Origin: Hyphomicrobium denitrificans ATCC 51888 | GTDB lineage: Bacteria; Pseudomonadota; Alphaproteobacteria; Rhizobiales; Hyphomicrobiaceae | DNA length: 64,000 bases | Reading direction: 5' to 3' | NCBI RefSeq assembly: GCF_000143145.1 | Contig: NC_014313.1 | Coordinates: 1,798,001-1,862,000 of the forward strand | Shown here: piece by piece, positions 34,595 to 44,784 of the stretch | Layout: each line of letters opens with the position of its first letter | Position numbering within the stretch: position 1 is the first letter of the stretch | The notes under the pieces: model-generated | Databases searched by the model: none | What the model was told of the DNA's origin: nothing | What the model saw: only the letters and a program-made list of their open reading frames with translations | Made by a program: the position numbers and the translations under genes

Positions 34595-36463
34595 ATGACG
34601 CCGAGAATGAGCCGCTATGCGGCCGCAGTATTCGCAATTGTCGGAATGGCGATGCTTTTACCGGCTCCGTCCGGATGGGCGGACGAGGCGCTCGACACCA
34701 GCAAGCTGCCGCGCATATCCGGCGGCAAGGAAATCTACGCCAGTCCGCTGTCGACGATTTTCACCGCGCCGTCGTCCGTCGCCGATACGGCCGCCGAGAC
34801 GCTCAAGGTCTTGAGCGCCGATGGCTGGCAACAATACGGCCGCGTCTCTGCGAGCGAACAGGCAAATCCCGACATGGTGCTCGCGTCTCTCAAGAAAGGC
34901 GCGCAGGGGCTTTCGGTTTTCATCAATGCGGCGCCCGCGCAGAATAATGCGACCAGCGTCACGTATTCCGGCGTGCCCCTGGAGCACGACCTGCCGTTCC
35001 CGAAAAACGCGACCGAAATCAAATTCGATGCCGATCGTCCGCATCTCAAATGCACGACGCCTGACACCGTCGAAGCCACGTCCGATTTTTTCAGAACGGA
35101 GTTGATCGCGCGCGGCTGGTCACCGTGGTCGAAGGAGGACTCGGCCAAAGCCGCGTATGCCGACAAGAAAACGGAGAAAGGTCTTTTCTCCTACTACGTT
35201 CAAGACAATCAAAAGCCGCTCATCCTGACGCTGCAAAAGAGCGACGACGGCAAGACGGCCGTCAACCTCGAGAGCATTCCGCCACAAATTCTTTTCGCGG
35301 CCAAAGAAGCGCCCGAAGACAAGCCGGAGCCGACTCCGCAGCCGTCCGCGCCGACGGCGCATGACAAGCTCGGCGACGCCATGGATGCGCTGGCGCTCGA
35401 CATTATGGAGCAAGCGAAGAAGGCGACGAAAGACGCTCTTGCAGGCGTCACCGCACCTCAGCCGCCAGCCGATGCACGCGCCGCTCAGGCATCGCAACCG
35501 CAGTCGAAGCTCACGGCCCTTGCGGGCAACTCAGCACCGATCCCCGTACCATCGACGGCTGACGGTCTCGATTTCGACGGAAGCGCCGGACGTCTCGATT
35601 ACAACAGTTCATCCAGCGTTGCCGAGGTCGTCGCATTCTATCGCGCCGAGATGCCGGCGCTCGGCTGGAGCGAGCGCAAGACCGTCATCAATCAGCCGAA
35701 CATGGTCGCGCTCGAATTCCACAAAGGCGAGCAGGAGGTTTCACTCACCATCATGAAGATGGGAACGTCGGTCAATGTGACCGGCGCGGGCTCGGCTTTG
35801 CAGAAAGAGGAAGCGGTTGCGCCAGACGCCTCTGCTTCCGAGACTTCATCCGGCAATGACACGACGCAGGCGCTGGAAGCCGACGAAGCGGGCGGACTGC
35901 CTGTGCCGAAGCCGCACTCGCTGAGCGGGAGTGAAAAGTCGCTGTTCCGATATAGCGCCAATGCCAGCGTGCCAGCGAAGCTCGCGTCCGTTCTCGAATT
36001 CTATCGCGCCGAACTTGGCAAGCGAGGCTGGACCGAGGATACCTCCAAAGCAGTCATCAAGCCCGACGAGGTCGTGCTTTATTATACGATGCCCGAAGGT
36101 CCGGCCGTCCTGAGGCTCGGCCGTGCCAGCGGCGAGACGACGGCTCAACTGTCGATCCGGCAGACGGAGGCCGCGAAGAAATCCGGACTGATGCCGAAGC
36201 CAGGCCAGACGAAAATTCTATTCGGCAACATTCTCGAAACGCCCGCGACGCTTGTGATCGCCGGAAAGACGATCAAGATTCCGGGTGGCGCGGGGAGCAA
36301 AGCTCCTGACGGCCCGACGCTCGAACTCGCTCCGGGCAAGCACGCCTACAGCTTGAAGGGGTCGAAAGCTCCGATGGCCAACGATACCGTCGAGGTCGCA
36401 GCTGACGAAATCTGGGGCCTGATGGTCGGGCCGGGCGGCGTGCTGCCGGTGCAGATGTACTGA
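34595..36463 (+). CDS. Large exported protein with four repeats of an FYRxEL-GW unit
   Basis: A 622-residue precursor with a signal peptide (to about SGWADEA). Four units of roughly 85-100 residues share a pattern: a leader LPxP/IPVP, a segment ending in an aromatic-rich helix such as FYRAELGKRGW, then a strand pair. The helix motifs are ETLKVLSADGW, FFRTELIARGW, FYRAEMPALGW and FYRAELGKRGW. Residues 235-330 form a charged, Gln/Pro-rich linker between units two and three. The C-terminal 90 residues (PATLVIAGKTIKIPGG) look like a PEGA-type beta domain. I do not recognise the family. It may be an envelope scaffold, but this is only inference from export and repeats. Confidence 0.8.
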   Translation: MTPRMSRYAAAVFAIVGMAMLLPAPSGWADEALDTSKLPRISGGKEIYASPLSTIFTAPSSVADTAAETLKVLSADGWQQYGRVSASEQANPDMVLASLKKGAQGLSVFINAAPAQNNATSVTYSGVPLEHDLPFPKNATEIKFDADRPHLKCTTPDTVEATSDFFRTELIARGWSPWSKEDSAKAAYADKKTEKGLFSYYVQDNQKPLILTLQKSDDGKTAVNLESIPPQILFAAKEAPEDKPEPTPQPSAPTAHDKLGDAMDALALDIMEQAKKATKDALAGVTAPQPPADARAAQASQPQSKLTALAGNSAPIPVPSTADGLDFDGSAGRLDYNSSSSVAEVVAFYRAEMPALGWSERKTVINQPNMVALEFHKGEQEVSLTIMKMGTSVNVTGAGSALQKEEAVAPDASASETSSGNDTTQALEADEAGGLPVPKPHSLSGSEKSLFRYSANASVPAKLASVLEFYRAELGKRGWTEDTSKAVIKPDEVVLYYTMPEGPAVLRLGRASGETTAQLSIRQTEAAKKSGLMPKPGQTKILFGNILETPATLVIAGKTIKIPGGAGSKAPDGPTLELAPGKHAYSLKGSKAPMANDTVEVAADEIWGLMVGPGGVLPVQMY

Positions 36464-36486
36464 CCGGCAGACAGTTCGCATTTGAA

Positions 36487-36670
36487 CTAGCGTTCGAAGC
36501 GCTTGAACTTGATGCGATGAGGCACTCTTCTCTTGGCGCCGGCGACTCCGCTACGCGGAGCCGGCGGCCTGCGCGCAATTACCGCTCAAAGCGCTTGAAC
36601 TTGATACGATGCGGCACTCTTCCCTTTGCGCCGGCGACTCCGCTGTGCGGAGCCGGCCGCCGGCGCGCAG
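36487..36670. repeat. Two 92-bp tandem units, each copying the 3' end of ettA plus a hairpin
   Basis: Starting at 36487 and 36579, two units each contain 37 bases matching the last 37 bases of ettA (36671-36707, a third copy with the same 92-base spacing) and 55 bases with a hairpin (CTCCGC, 3-base loop, GCGGAG, flanked by CCGGC/GCCGG). Read on the minus strand, every copy encodes [11 protein letters not shown] followed by a stop. Differences among the copies fall only at third codon positions, including the stop (TAA or TAG). The spacer halves are about 85 percent alike, with the loop bases varying and the stems kept. Confidence 0.85.
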
Positions 36671-38329
36671 TTACCGCTCGAAGCGCTTGAACTTGATGCG
36701 ATGCGGCTCGACGGCCTCGTCGCCCAGGCGGCGCTTCTTGTCTTCCTCGTAATCGGCGAAGTTGCCTTCGAACCATTCGACGTGGCTGTCGCCTTCGAAG
36801 GCCAGAATGTGCGTCGCGAGGCGATCGAGGAAGAAGCGATCGTGCGAGATGACGACGGCGCAGCCGGGGAAATCTTCGAGCGCCGCTTCAAGCGCGCCGA
36901 GCGTTTCGGTGTCGAGGTCGTTGGTCGGCTCGTCGAGGAGCAGCAGGTTGCCGCCCTCTTTCAGGAGCTTCGCAAGATGCACGCGGTTGCGTTCGCCGCC
37001 CGATAGCAATCCGACCTTCTTCTGCTGGTCGGCGCCCTTGAAGTTGAACCAGCCGCAATAGGCGCGCGACGGCACTTCCTTCTTGCCGCCGAGCAGCATC
37101 TGATCGAGGCCGCCGGAGATTTCCTCCCAGACGGTTTTCTTGTCATCGAGGTGCGCGCGCGACTGGTCGACGTAAGCGATCTTCACGGTATCGCCGAGAC
37201 GGATCGATCCGGCGTCAGGTTCTTCCTGGCCGGTGAGCATCTTGAACAGCGTCGTCTTGCCGGCACCGTTCGGACCGATGACGCCGACGATGCCGCCGGG
37301 CGGCAGCTTGAACGAGAGATTGTCGATCAGCAGACGGTCGCCGAAACCTTTGCTCAGTCCGTCGGCCTCGATCACGACGCCGCCGAGGCGCGGGCCGGTC
37401 GCGATCTGGATGCTGGCGCGGCCGTTCTCTTCGCGTCCGGCTTCGTCGGCGAGTTTTTCATACGCGGTGATACGCGCCTTCGACTTGGCCTGACGGGCCT
37501 TCGGCGAGGAGCGGATCCATTCGAGTTCGCGCGAAAGAGCCTTTTGCTTGCCCTCTTCCTGCGCCTTCTCGGCGGCTTCGCGCTTCGCGCGTTGTTCGAG
37601 CCAGCCGGAGTAATTGCCCTTCCACGGTACGCCCTGGCCGCGATCGAGTTCGAGGGTCCATTCGGTGATGTTGTCGAGGAAGTAGCGATCGTGGGTCACG
37701 AGAATGACACAACCCGTATATTCGCGGAGATATCGTTCGAGCCACGCGACGCTTTCGGCGTCGAGATGGTTGGTTGGTTCGTCGAGCAGGAGAATGTCGG
37801 GCTTCGACAACAGCAGCCTAGTCAGTGCGACGCGGCGCTTTTCGCCGCCCGACAGTTTCGTCACGTCGGAATCGCCCGGCGGAGACCGAAGCGCATCGAG
37901 CGCCTGCTCGACCTGGGCGTCGAGGTCCCAAAGGTTCTGCGCGTCGATCTGGTCCTGCAGCGCCGTCATTTCGTCCGCCGTCTCTTCGGTATAGTTGGCG
38001 GCGATTTCGTTGTAACGATCGAGGATCGCTTTCTTCTCGGCGACGCCTTCCATCGCATTGCCGAGCACGTCCTTCGTCTCGTCGAGTTCGGGTTCCTGCG
38101 GGAGATAGCCGACCTTGATTCCATCGGCCGGGCGCGCCTCGCCGATAAAGTCGTCAACGACGCCCGCCATGATTTTCAGAAGCGTCGATTTACCCGCGCC
38201 GTTCAAACCGACGACGCCGATCTTCGCACCCGGCAGGAACGACAGCGAAATGTCCTTCAGCACCTGCTTTCCGCCCGGATAGGCCTTGGAGAGCTTGTGC
38301 ATATGGTAGACGTACTGGTGTGCGGCCAT
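36671..38329 (-). CDS. ettA: Energy-dependent translational throttle protein EttA (ABC-F)
   Basis: EttA is a ribosome-binding ABC-F ATPase that gates the first elongation steps according to the ATP/ADP ratio. The 552-residue protein has two nucleotide-binding domains: Walker [10 protein letters not shown] and GPNGAGKTT, signatures LSGGEKRR and LSGGERNR, Walker [12 protein letters not shown] and [11 protein letters not shown]. The linker (P-site tRNA interaction motif) is at about residues 245-320 and the short EttA arm at about 90-140. The C-terminus is [16 protein letters not shown], typical of the family. Downstream, two extra copies of the final 37 bases follow in tandem, each in a different frame. 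Confidence 0.96.
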   Translation of the reverse strand: MAAHQYVYHMHKLSKAYPGGKQVLKDISLSFLPGAKIGVVGLNGAGKSTLLKIMAGVVDDFIGEARPADGIKVGYLPQEPELDETKDVLGNAMEGVAEKKAILDRYNEIAANYTEETADEMTALQDQIDAQNLWDLDAQVEQALDALRSPPGDSDVTKLSGGEKRRVALTRLLLSKPDILLLDEPTNHLDAESVAWLERYLREYTGCVILVTHDRYFLDNITEWTLELDRGQGVPWKGNYSGWLEQRAKREAAEKAQEEGKQKALSRELEWIRSSPKARQAKSKARITAYEKLADEAGREENGRASIQIATGPRLGGVVIEADGLSKGFGDRLLIDNLSFKLPPGGIVGVIGPNGAGKTTLFKMLTGQEEPDAGSIRLGDTVKIAYVDQSRAHLDDKKTVWEEISGGLDQMLLGGKKEVPSRAYCGWFNFKGADQQKKVGLLSGGERNRVHLAKLLKEGGNLLLLDEPTNDLDTETLGALEAALEDFPGCAVVISHDRFFLDRLATHILAFEGDSHVEWFEGNFADYEEDKKRRLGDEAVEPHRIKFKRFER

Positions 38330-38453
38330 CGGGGGCGCCTCTGCGTAAGACGTTTAAGGGGTTAGGCGCGCGTTCTAGCCGATCGCTGCGCATTGCTCAA
38401 ATATATCATTGGGCTCGCGTTTCAACCCGCTCAGACCGCCGCATGCCGCGGGT

Positions 38454-39485
38454 TCAGCGCGGCGGCGCCGAAACGAGGCCGGGGAGCATTTTCGCGCGTT
38501 TCGTCCAACGGCGCACAATCTCGGATGCGATCACGTCAGCGGAGTGAAGCGGCCTGTAGCTCCAGGTTTCGATTTCACTTCCGGGGGCTGGCGGCGGCCG
38601 CGTGACGCCGTGTTCGGCGAGCGCTTTATGGAAGCGATCGAACTTCGCGCCACCGCCGGAGGGCGAAAAAATATAAATCGGTCGCCCGGTCGCGGCAGCC
38701 TCGCACGTCATGCTGACGCTGTCGGCGGTAATGAGAAACATGTCGGCGTGGGCGAGAAAATCCGGATAGGGATTGTTTTCGCCGCCATCCCAGAACAGCG
38801 CATTCGTATCGCGCACGGCGTCCTTGATACCGGCCGCGAGCTTCTCCGGTGTTCGCCGCGATGTCGTGATCATCAGACCGAAGCCGCGGTGCGCGAAATC
38901 CTTGAGACATGCGACAAGCCGGGATTGGTCGTCGTCACTGTAGGTGTAATCGCCGTTCGGTCCGCCGATCAGGCAGGCGACGCGCGGCTGCGGCAGCGCG
39001 GCGATTGCCGCCGGCATGTGCGCGCGCAGAGCTTCGAGCCGTTGCGGCGAATAGCGATGCGGGGCGGTGAGCGTCGTGATGACATTCAATCCGCGCAAAC
39101 GGTCATGCTCTGGAACCCAGATCAGGTCGGCGGTGCCCGGTCCCGTTCGCGGGTCCATGAGAATGACCGTGTACGTCTTAAAGCCTGCCAGCCGGCGAAG
39201 CGCGCGGAGATAGGGGATCGTCGTGCGGCCCGTCGCAAACGCGATGACCGGCCACGGGGGAGCAAACTGCGCGCCCGGCTGTCCGAAGCGTTCACGGGGC
39301 GCGACAGGACCCCAGGGCGCCATCCACTTGAAGACGCCGCTCGGCGCGACGCGCTTCACCTCGGCCTTCTGACCCAGCGCCTCGACGACGCCAAAGCACT
39401 GAGCCTCGTGCCCGGCCTTGCCGTCGGAGATGATCCAGGCCGTCTGGCCTGCGAGGGGGTGATCGTCGAGTGGAGAAGCGGTCAT
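38454..39485 (-). CDS. ELM1-like (DUF1022) protein
   Basis: A 343-residue soluble protein of the family named after plant mitochondrial fission factor ELM1. Landmarks are WIISDGKAGHEAQCFGVVEALG, RTTIPYLRALRRLAGFKTYTVILMDPRTGP, ACLIGGPNGDYTY, MITTSRRTPEKLAAGI, and the C-terminal block ITADSVSMTCEAAATGRPIYIF, which resembles the nucleotide-sugar-binding part of GT-B glycosyltransferases. Bacterial members may act in lipopolysaccharide or glycolipid synthesis; this is inference from the fold. It lies upstream of ettA on the same strand, about 125 bases away. Confidence 0.86.
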   Translation of the reverse strand: MTASPLDDHPLAGQTAWIISDGKAGHEAQCFGVVEALGQKAEVKRVAPSGVFKWMAPWGPVAPRERFGQPGAQFAPPWPVIAFATGRTTIPYLRALRRLAGFKTYTVILMDPRTGPGTADLIWVPEHDRLRGLNVITTLTAPHRYSPQRLEALRAHMPAAIAALPQPRVACLIGGPNGDYTYSDDDQSRLVACLKDFAHRGFGLMITTSRRTPEKLAAGIKDAVRDTNALFWDGGENNPYPDFLAHADMFLITADSVSMTCEAAATGRPIYIFSPSGGGAKFDRFHKALAEHGVTRPPPAPGSEIETWSYRPLHSADVIASEIVRRWTKRAKMLPGLVSAPPR

Positions 39486-39616
39486 GCGGCGATGTTTTCA
39501 TCTCTTCGGCGTCGGGTGTCGAGCCCCGAAGCAGCCGCACTAACGAAACAAACGAAACGTGGTGCGATGGAGCAGCGTTCCTGATATTACACTCGCGCCT
39601 CCTGGAACGAATGTTA

Positions 39617-40105
39617 ATGGCAATAGAACTCGACGCGACCGACTGGCGAATCCTCAAAGAGCTGCAGGCCGACGGCCGGATGACGAACATCGCGCTCGCC
39701 AACCGGATCGGGCTTTCCGCGCCGCCGTGCCTGCGCCGGGTTCGCGCGCTCGAGGAAGCCGGGCTGATTTCGGGATACACGGCGCTGATCGATGAGGTCG
39801 CGCTCGGATATGCTCTGACCGCGTTCGCCATGGTCCGCCTGCACAATCAGGCCGAGTCCGATCTCCGCGCTTTCGAAAATCGCGTTCTCGGCTGGCCCCT
39901 CGTCCGGGAGGCCTACATGCTTTCCGGCGAAAGCGATTTTATGCTGAAATGCATCGCGCGCGATCTGCCCGAGTTCCAAAGCTTCGTGCTCGATGCGCTG
40001 ACGTCGGCGCCGAACGTCGCGAGCGTCAAGACGTTCCTGACCATTCGAAGAACCAAGCGCGAGCCTGGCGTTCCGATTGCTGTGACTGGACCGGAAGAGA
40101 CCTGA
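39617..40105 (+). CDS. Lrp/AsnC family transcriptional regulator
   Basis: A 162-residue regulator with an N-terminal helix-turn-helix (LDATDWRILKELQADGRMTNIALANRIGLSAPPCLRRVRALEEAGLI) and a C-terminal RAM/effector domain (YALTAFAMVRL ... GESDFMLKCIARDLPEFQSFVLDAL). Lrp-type proteins form octamers and respond to amino acids. The target is not evident: it is divergent from the ELM1-like gene and upstream of a small secreted protein. Start choice lies between ATG at 39617 and the ATG two codons earlier at 39611; both fit. Confidence 0.92.
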   Translation: MAIELDATDWRILKELQADGRMTNIALANRIGLSAPPCLRRVRALEEAGLISGYTALIDEVALGYALTAFAMVRLHNQAESDLRAFENRVLGWPLVREAYMLSGESDFMLKCIARDLPEFQSFVLDALTSAPNVASVKTFLTIRRTKREPGVPIAVTGPEET

Positions 40106-40128
40106 CACACGAACGAAGTCGAGGACGC

Positions 40129-40698
40129 ATGCAGGGCCTTATGAGCAATCCGACACTCATGCGCTTCATGCTTCTCGCCGGTTCGCTGTCACTCGGTGTG
40201 GCGAGCAACGCGTCGGCGACGTCGAGCGATCTCTACGATCGTTATTTCTCGAACGTGCTCGCCGGGCGGCCGTGTTTCGCGGCAACCTACAACGAAGCGC
40301 ATCTCAAAACGCACCCGGCGCAACGCGTGCGCAGCATCGAGGTCGACTTGGCCAAAACGAACTCGGATGGCTCGCCGAATTCCGCCGATCGTTTCCAGCT
40401 CGGCTTCGCGCTAATGCTTTCAGTCAAAGACGAGTGGTACGGACAGGCTGCAAGCTGCAAGGCGAGCGATCAGGGTTTCGACTGCTTTCTCGAGGCAGAC
40501 GGCGGCATCTTCCGCTTGAGCCCGATCGGCGCCGGCGGTCTGAGACTGAAGACGGGCGAAACCGGGCTAGCGCTCGAAGGCACGGCGGATACGGTCGAAC
40601 TCAGCGGCACCGAAGGCGACGACAGAGTGTTCGATCTCCTGCCTTCACAGCGCGAATGCGACGCGGCGCGCGCCTACTTCGACGGCGATAGCGATTAA
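40129..40698 (+). CDS. Secreted hypothetical protein with conserved cysteines
   Basis: A 189-residue precursor starting MQGLMSNPTLMRFMLL with a signal peptide ending near SNASA. The mature part has Cys in RPCFAATYNEAHL, ASCKASDQGFDCFLEADGG and SQRECDAARAYF, likely forming two periplasmic disulfides, and a beta-rich middle with FQLGFALMLSVKDEWYG. I do not recognise the family. It follows the AsnC-type regulator by 24 bases and may be co-transcribed. A GAGGA site lies close before the chosen ATG; the ATG at 40141 is an alternative. Confidence 0.72.
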   Translation: MQGLMSNPTLMRFMLLAGSLSLGVASNASATSSDLYDRYFSNVLAGRPCFAATYNEAHLKTHPAQRVRSIEVDLAKTNSDGSPNSADRFQLGFALMLSVKDEWYGQAASCKASDQGFDCFLEADGGIFRLSPIGAGGLRLKTGETGLALEGTADTVELSGTEGDDRVFDLLPSQRECDAARAYFDGDSD

Positions 40699-40729
40699 TT
40701 CCAACGCAGACGAGAGCGCTGCGGCGGCG

Positions 40730-41203
40730 TTACTTCCAGGAGACTTTCAGAACTTCGAGGGTCCGCGTGCCCTTCGGCGTCGTGACGTCGACGCTCTCGC
40801 CATTCGTCTTGCCGATCAACGCGCGCGCGATGGGCGACGAGATCGAGATCTTGCCGTTCTTCAGGTCGGCTTCGGTGTCGCCGACGATGGTGTACGTCAC
40901 CTTGTCTTCGGAATCTTCGTCCTGAAGCGTGACCGTCGCGCCGAACTTGACCGTGTCGCCAGAGAGCTTCGACGTATCGATGACCTCGGCGCGATTGATC
41001 TTGTCCTCAAGCTCAGCAACGCGGGCTTCGTTCAGCCCCTGCTGTTCCTTGGCGGCATGATATTCCGCGTTTTCCGAAAGGTCGCCGTGGGCGCGCGCTT
41101 CCGAGATCGCAGCGATGATGCGCGGACGCTCGACAGCTTTCAGCCGCTGCAGCTCCGTTTCGAGGTTCTTGTATCCCTCGATGGTCATCGGCACCCGTTC
41201 CAT
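40730..41203 (-). CDS. greA: Transcription elongation factor GreA
   Basis: GreA enters the RNA polymerase secondary channel and triggers cleavage of backtracked RNA. From the ATG at 41203 the protein has 157 residues, and the acidic coiled-coil tip [21 protein letters not shown] puts Asp41 and Glu44 at the canonical numbers, which supports this start over the in-frame codon at 41302. The C-terminal FKBP-like domain has [33 protein letters not shown] lies 6 bases before this ATG. It is downstream of carB on the same strand, an order frequent in the class. Confidence 0.95.
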   Translation of the reverse strand: MERVPMTIEGYKNLETELQRLKAVERPRIIAAISEARAHGDLSENAEYHAAKEQQGLNEARVAELEDKINRAEVIDTSKLSGDTVKFGATVTLQDEDSEDKVTYTIVGDTEADLKNGKISISSPIARALIGKTNGESVDVTTPKGTRTLEVLKVSWK

Positions 41204-41344
41204 CATCTTCTCCACGTCTCGAACGGTCTCTACTCGCGGAGCGCCGGCTCCGACCCAGTTAAACTCGCGCTTTAATGAATAGAAAAGTGGCTGTGCTGGC
41301 ACGCGCTATTCAAAAGCGTTCAGATCACCTGTATTGCGAACGGC

Positions 41345-44300
41345 TCAATGATGCGCAAAAGCCTGCAGCGGCGCCACTTGAAGCGTATCGGAATTCAACG
41401 CCCTGATGGCTCGTGTGACAGCCACTGCCCCTGACAATGTTGTATAATAGGGGATGTGGTGAAGCAAGGCCGTGCGCCGGATGTCCTTGCTGTCGCTCAG
41501 CGCCTTGGAACCTTCGGTTGTATTAAAAACAAGGTGGATATCGCCGTTTTTGATCGCGTCGACGATATGCGGGCGGCCTTCCAGAACCTTGTTGATGCTT
41601 TCGCACTGAATTCCGTTCGCTTCCAGGAACCGCTTCGTGCCGCGGGTGGCGACGACCTTGAAGCCCATCGCTTCGAGTTCCTTCACCGGGCCGACGATCC
41701 GCGCCTTGTCGCTTTCCTTGACCGACACGAACACCGTGCCGCCCGAGGGCAGCGTCTGTCCGGCGCCGAGCTGGCTCTTGCCGAAGGCCATTGCGAAATC
41801 GTGGTCGATGCCCATGACCTCGCCGGTCGAACGCATTTCCGGTCCGAGGATCGGATCAACGCCGAGGAAGCGCGCGAACGGGAATACGGCTTCTTTGACG
41901 GCGATGTGTTTGTAGACCGGCTTCTTCAGCTCGAAGCTCGCGAGGGGCTTGCCCGCCATGATCCGCGACGCGATCGAGGCGATCGGCAGCCCGATGACCT
42001 TGGCAACGAACGGCACCGTTCGCGAGGCGCGCGGATTGACTTCAAGAATGAAGACCTCGCCGTCCTTGATCGCGAACTGAATGTTCATCAGGCCGACCAC
42101 ACGCAGCGCCAGAGCAAGCTCACGCGCCTGCCGTTCGAGTTCGGTGATGATGTCAGCCGAGAGCGAGTGCGGCGGCAGTGAGCAGGCGCTGTCGCCCGAG
42201 TGGATGCCGGCTTCCTCGATGTGCTCCATGATGCCGGCGACGAACGTATCCTTGCCGTCAGAAAGGCAATCGACGTCGACTTCGACCGCGTCGGTCAGAT
42301 AGCTGTCGATCAGAAGCGGGCGCCTCTCGGAGACGACGAGTTCGGACGGACGGTCGAGCGTCGCGGAAAGACGCGTGACGTAGCGATCGACCTCGCTGCC
42401 GTCGTGGACGATTTCCATCGCGCGGCCGCCGAGCACATACGACGGACGAATGACGACCGGATAGCCGATCGTTTCGGCAACGGCGCGCGCCTCGCCCGGC
42501 GTTTTGGCGATGCCGCTTTTCGGCTGCTTGAGATTGAGCTTTTCGATGAGCGCCTTGAAGCGATCGCGGTCTTCGGCAAGGTCGATCGCATCGGGCGATG
42601 TGCCGAGGATCGGAACGCCGGCTTCTTCCAGCGCGCTCGCGAGCTTCAGCGGGGTCTGGCCGCCGAACTGAACGATGACGCCCTTGAGCTTGCCCTTGCT
42701 GCTTTCGACGCGGATGATTTCGAGCACGTCTTCGGCAGTCAGCGGCTCGAAGAACAGGCGGTCCGAGGTGTCGTAGTCGGTCGAGACGGTTTCCGGGTTG
42801 CAGTTGACCATGATCGTCTCAAAGCCCGCCGCGGTCAGCGCAAAGCAGGCGTGGCAGCAGCAGTAATCGAACTCGATGCCCTGGCCGATTCGGTTCGGGC
42901 CGCCGCCGAGAATGACGATCTTTTCTTTGTCAGAAGGATCGGCTTCGCAGACGGGATCGCCGCTGAGGCCGGTTTCGTAGGTCGAATACATGTAGGCGGT
43001 GGGCGACGCGAATTCCGCCGCGCACGTGTCGATGCGCTTGAAGACCGGCGTCACGCCCAGGTCGTGGCGCGCGCGGCGAACGTCGGCTTCGCTCACCTTT
43101 GCGAGGTGCGCCAGACGCGCGTCCGAGAAGCCCTGCGCCTTGAGCGCGCGAAGCTGCGTCTCCGTCTTCGGCAGGCCGTGCGCGATGACGCGCGCTTCCG
43201 TATCGACGACGCCTTTGATCTCGGCGAGGAACCAAGGATCGATCTTGCTGTACTGGTGGACCTCTTCCTGCGAGAAGCCGAGGCGGAACGCCTGCGCGAC
43301 TTTCAGGATGCGGTCGAAGGTCGGTCGCGAGACGGCGGCGCGCACGACGTTCTTGTCGTCGCCCTGCCCGATGCCGTCGAGATGGATATCGTCGAAGCCG
43401 GTCAGGCCCGTTTCCATCGATCGCAATGCTTTCTGCATGCTTTCGCGGAACGTGCGTCCGATGGCCATCGCTTCGCCGACCGACTTCATCGACGTCGTCA
43501 GCGACGTGTCGGAGCCGGGGAATTTCTCGAACGCGAAGCGCGGAATCTTGGTCACGACGTAGTCGATCGTCGGCTCGAAAGATGCCGGCGTCGCGCCGCC
43601 TGTGATGTCGTTCTGGATTTCGTCGAGCGTGTAGCCGACGGCGAGCTTGGCCGCGACCTTGGCGATCGGGAAGCCGGTGGCCTTCGAGGCGAGCGCGGAC
43701 GAGCGCGAGACGCGCGGGTTCATCTCGATGACGACGAGGCGGCCGTCGGCGGGATTGACTGCGAACTGGACGTTCGAGCCGCCGGTTTCGACGCCAATCT
43801 CGCGCAGCACTGCGATCGAGGCATCGCGCATGATCTGGTATTCTTTGTCGGTCAGCGTCAGCGCCGGTGCGACCGTGATCGAGTCGCCGGTGTGCACGCC
43901 CATCGGATCGACGTTCTCGATCGAGCAGATGATGATGCAGTTGTCCGCCTTGTCGCGGACGACCTCCATCTCGAATTCCTTCCAGCCGAGGACGCTTTCC
44001 TCGACCAGGATCTGCGTCGTCGGCGAGGCGTCGAGCCCGCGCTCGGCGATCTCGAAGAATTCCTCGCGGTTGTAGGCGATGCCGCCGCCGGTTCCGCCGA
44101 GCGTGAACGACGGCCGGATGATCGCGGGCAGGCCGACATGCTCAAGGGCATCGGCCGCTTCTTCACGCGTGTGGGCGAGCTTGGAGCGCGGCGTCTCGAG
44201 CCCGATCGTCTTCATCGCCTCACGGAAGAGCTGGCGGTCTTCGGCCTTGTCGATCGCAGCCGCGTTGGCGCCGATCAGTTCGACGCCGTGGCGCTGCAGA

Positions 44301-44620
44301 ATGCCCTGCTGATGAAGCGCCAGCGCGGTGTTCAGCGCCGTCTGTCCGCCCATCGTCGGCAGAATCGCGTCGGGCTTTTCCTTGGCGATGATTTTCGCGA
44401 CGACTTCGGGCGTGATCGGCTCGATGTAAGTTGCATCCGCCAGATCCGGGTCCGTCATGATCGTCGCCGGATTGGAGTTGACCAGAATGATCCGGTACCC
44501 CTCCTCGCGCAGCGCCTTGCAGGCCTGCGTACCGGAATAGTCGAACTCGCACGCCTGGCCGATGACGATCGGGCCGGCGCCGATGATGAGGATGGATTTG
44601 ATATCGGTGCGTTTGGGCAT
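41345..44620 (-). CDS. carB: Carbamoyl-phosphate synthase large subunit
   Basis: CarB makes carbamoyl phosphate from bicarbonate, ATP and the ammonia supplied by CarA, for arginine and pyrimidine synthesis. The 1091-residue chain shows the duplicated ATP-grasp halves: [25 protein letters not shown] at the start, and [26 protein letters not shown] in the second half. Other landmarks are the [13 protein letters not shown] and [13 protein letters not shown] loops, and the C-terminal MGS-like allosteric domain ([20 protein letters not shown]). I use MPKRTDIKS at 44620; the longer frame adds 3 residues. Four genes separate it from carA, so the two subunits are not in one operon. Confidence 0.97.
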   Translation of the reverse strand: MPKRTDIKSILIIGAGPIVIGQACEFDYSGTQACKALREEGYRIILVNSNPATIMTDPDLADATYIEPITPEVVAKIIAKEKPDAILPTMGGQTALNTALALHQQGILQRHGVELIGANAAAIDKAEDRQLFREAMKTIGLETPRSKLAHTREEAADALEHVGLPAIIRPSFTLGGTGGGIAYNREEFFEIAERGLDASPTTQILVEESVLGWKEFEMEVVRDKADNCIIICSIENVDPMGVHTGDSITVAPALTLTDKEYQIMRDASIAVLREIGVETGGSNVQFAVNPADGRLVVIEMNPRVSRSSALASKATGFPIAKVAAKLAVGYTLDEIQNDITGGATPASFEPTIDYVVTKIPRFAFEKFPGSDTSLTTSMKSVGEAMAIGRTFRESMQKALRSMETGLTGFDDIHLDGIGQGDDKNVVRAAVSRPTFDRILKVAQAFRLGFSQEEVHQYSKIDPWFLAEIKGVVDTEARVIAHGLPKTETQLRALKAQGFSDARLAHLAKVSEADVRRARHDLGVTPVFKRIDTCAAEFASPTAYMYSTYETGLSGDPVCEADPSDKEKIVILGGGPNRIGQGIEFDYCCCHACFALTAAGFETIMVNCNPETVSTDYDTSDRLFFEPLTAEDVLEIIRVESSKGKLKGVIVQFGGQTPLKLASALEEAGVPILGTSPDAIDLAEDRDRFKALIEKLNLKQPKSGIAKTPGEARAVAETIGYPVVIRPSYVLGGRAMEIVHDGSEVDRYVTRLSATLDRPSELVVSERRPLLIDSYLTDAVEVDVDCLSDGKDTFVAGIMEHIEEAGIHSGDSACSLPPHSLSADIITELERQARELALALRVVGLMNIQFAIKDGEVFILEVNPRASRTVPFVAKVIGLPIASIASRIMAGKPLASFELKKPVYKHIAVKEAVFPFARFLGVDPILGPEMRSTGEVMGIDHDFAMAFGKSQLGAGQTLPSGGTVFVSVKESDKARIVGPVKELEAMGFKVVATRGTKRFLEANGIQCESINKVLEGRPHIVDAIKNGDIHLVFNTTEGSKALSDSKDIRRTALLHHIPYYTTLSGAVAVTRAIRALNSDTLQVAPLQAFAHH

Positions 44621-44784
44621 GCCGCGCAAGCGTTTGGCCGAGGCGAAAGCGGGCGACGCAGCCGGCTCGGCGATTGATGTTTCTGATCTCAGGCTAAGGG
44701 GGGCTTATAGGCAAAGGCGGACGGAGGGGGAACCCTGAAAATACTGCGGCATAGGGTTTCGCAACTGTCACACTGTGTCAGAAA

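Noticed and set aside
36579..36891. Two minus-strand frames (66-101 codons) ending at the extra copies of the ettA 3' end
   Set aside because: They read ettA in the wrong frame before entering the repeat, so they are by-products of the tandem units, not separate genes.
42200..44677. 825-codon plus-strand frame opposite carB
   Set aside because: Mirror frame of carB with Arg/Asp/Val-rich composition and no recognisable domain.
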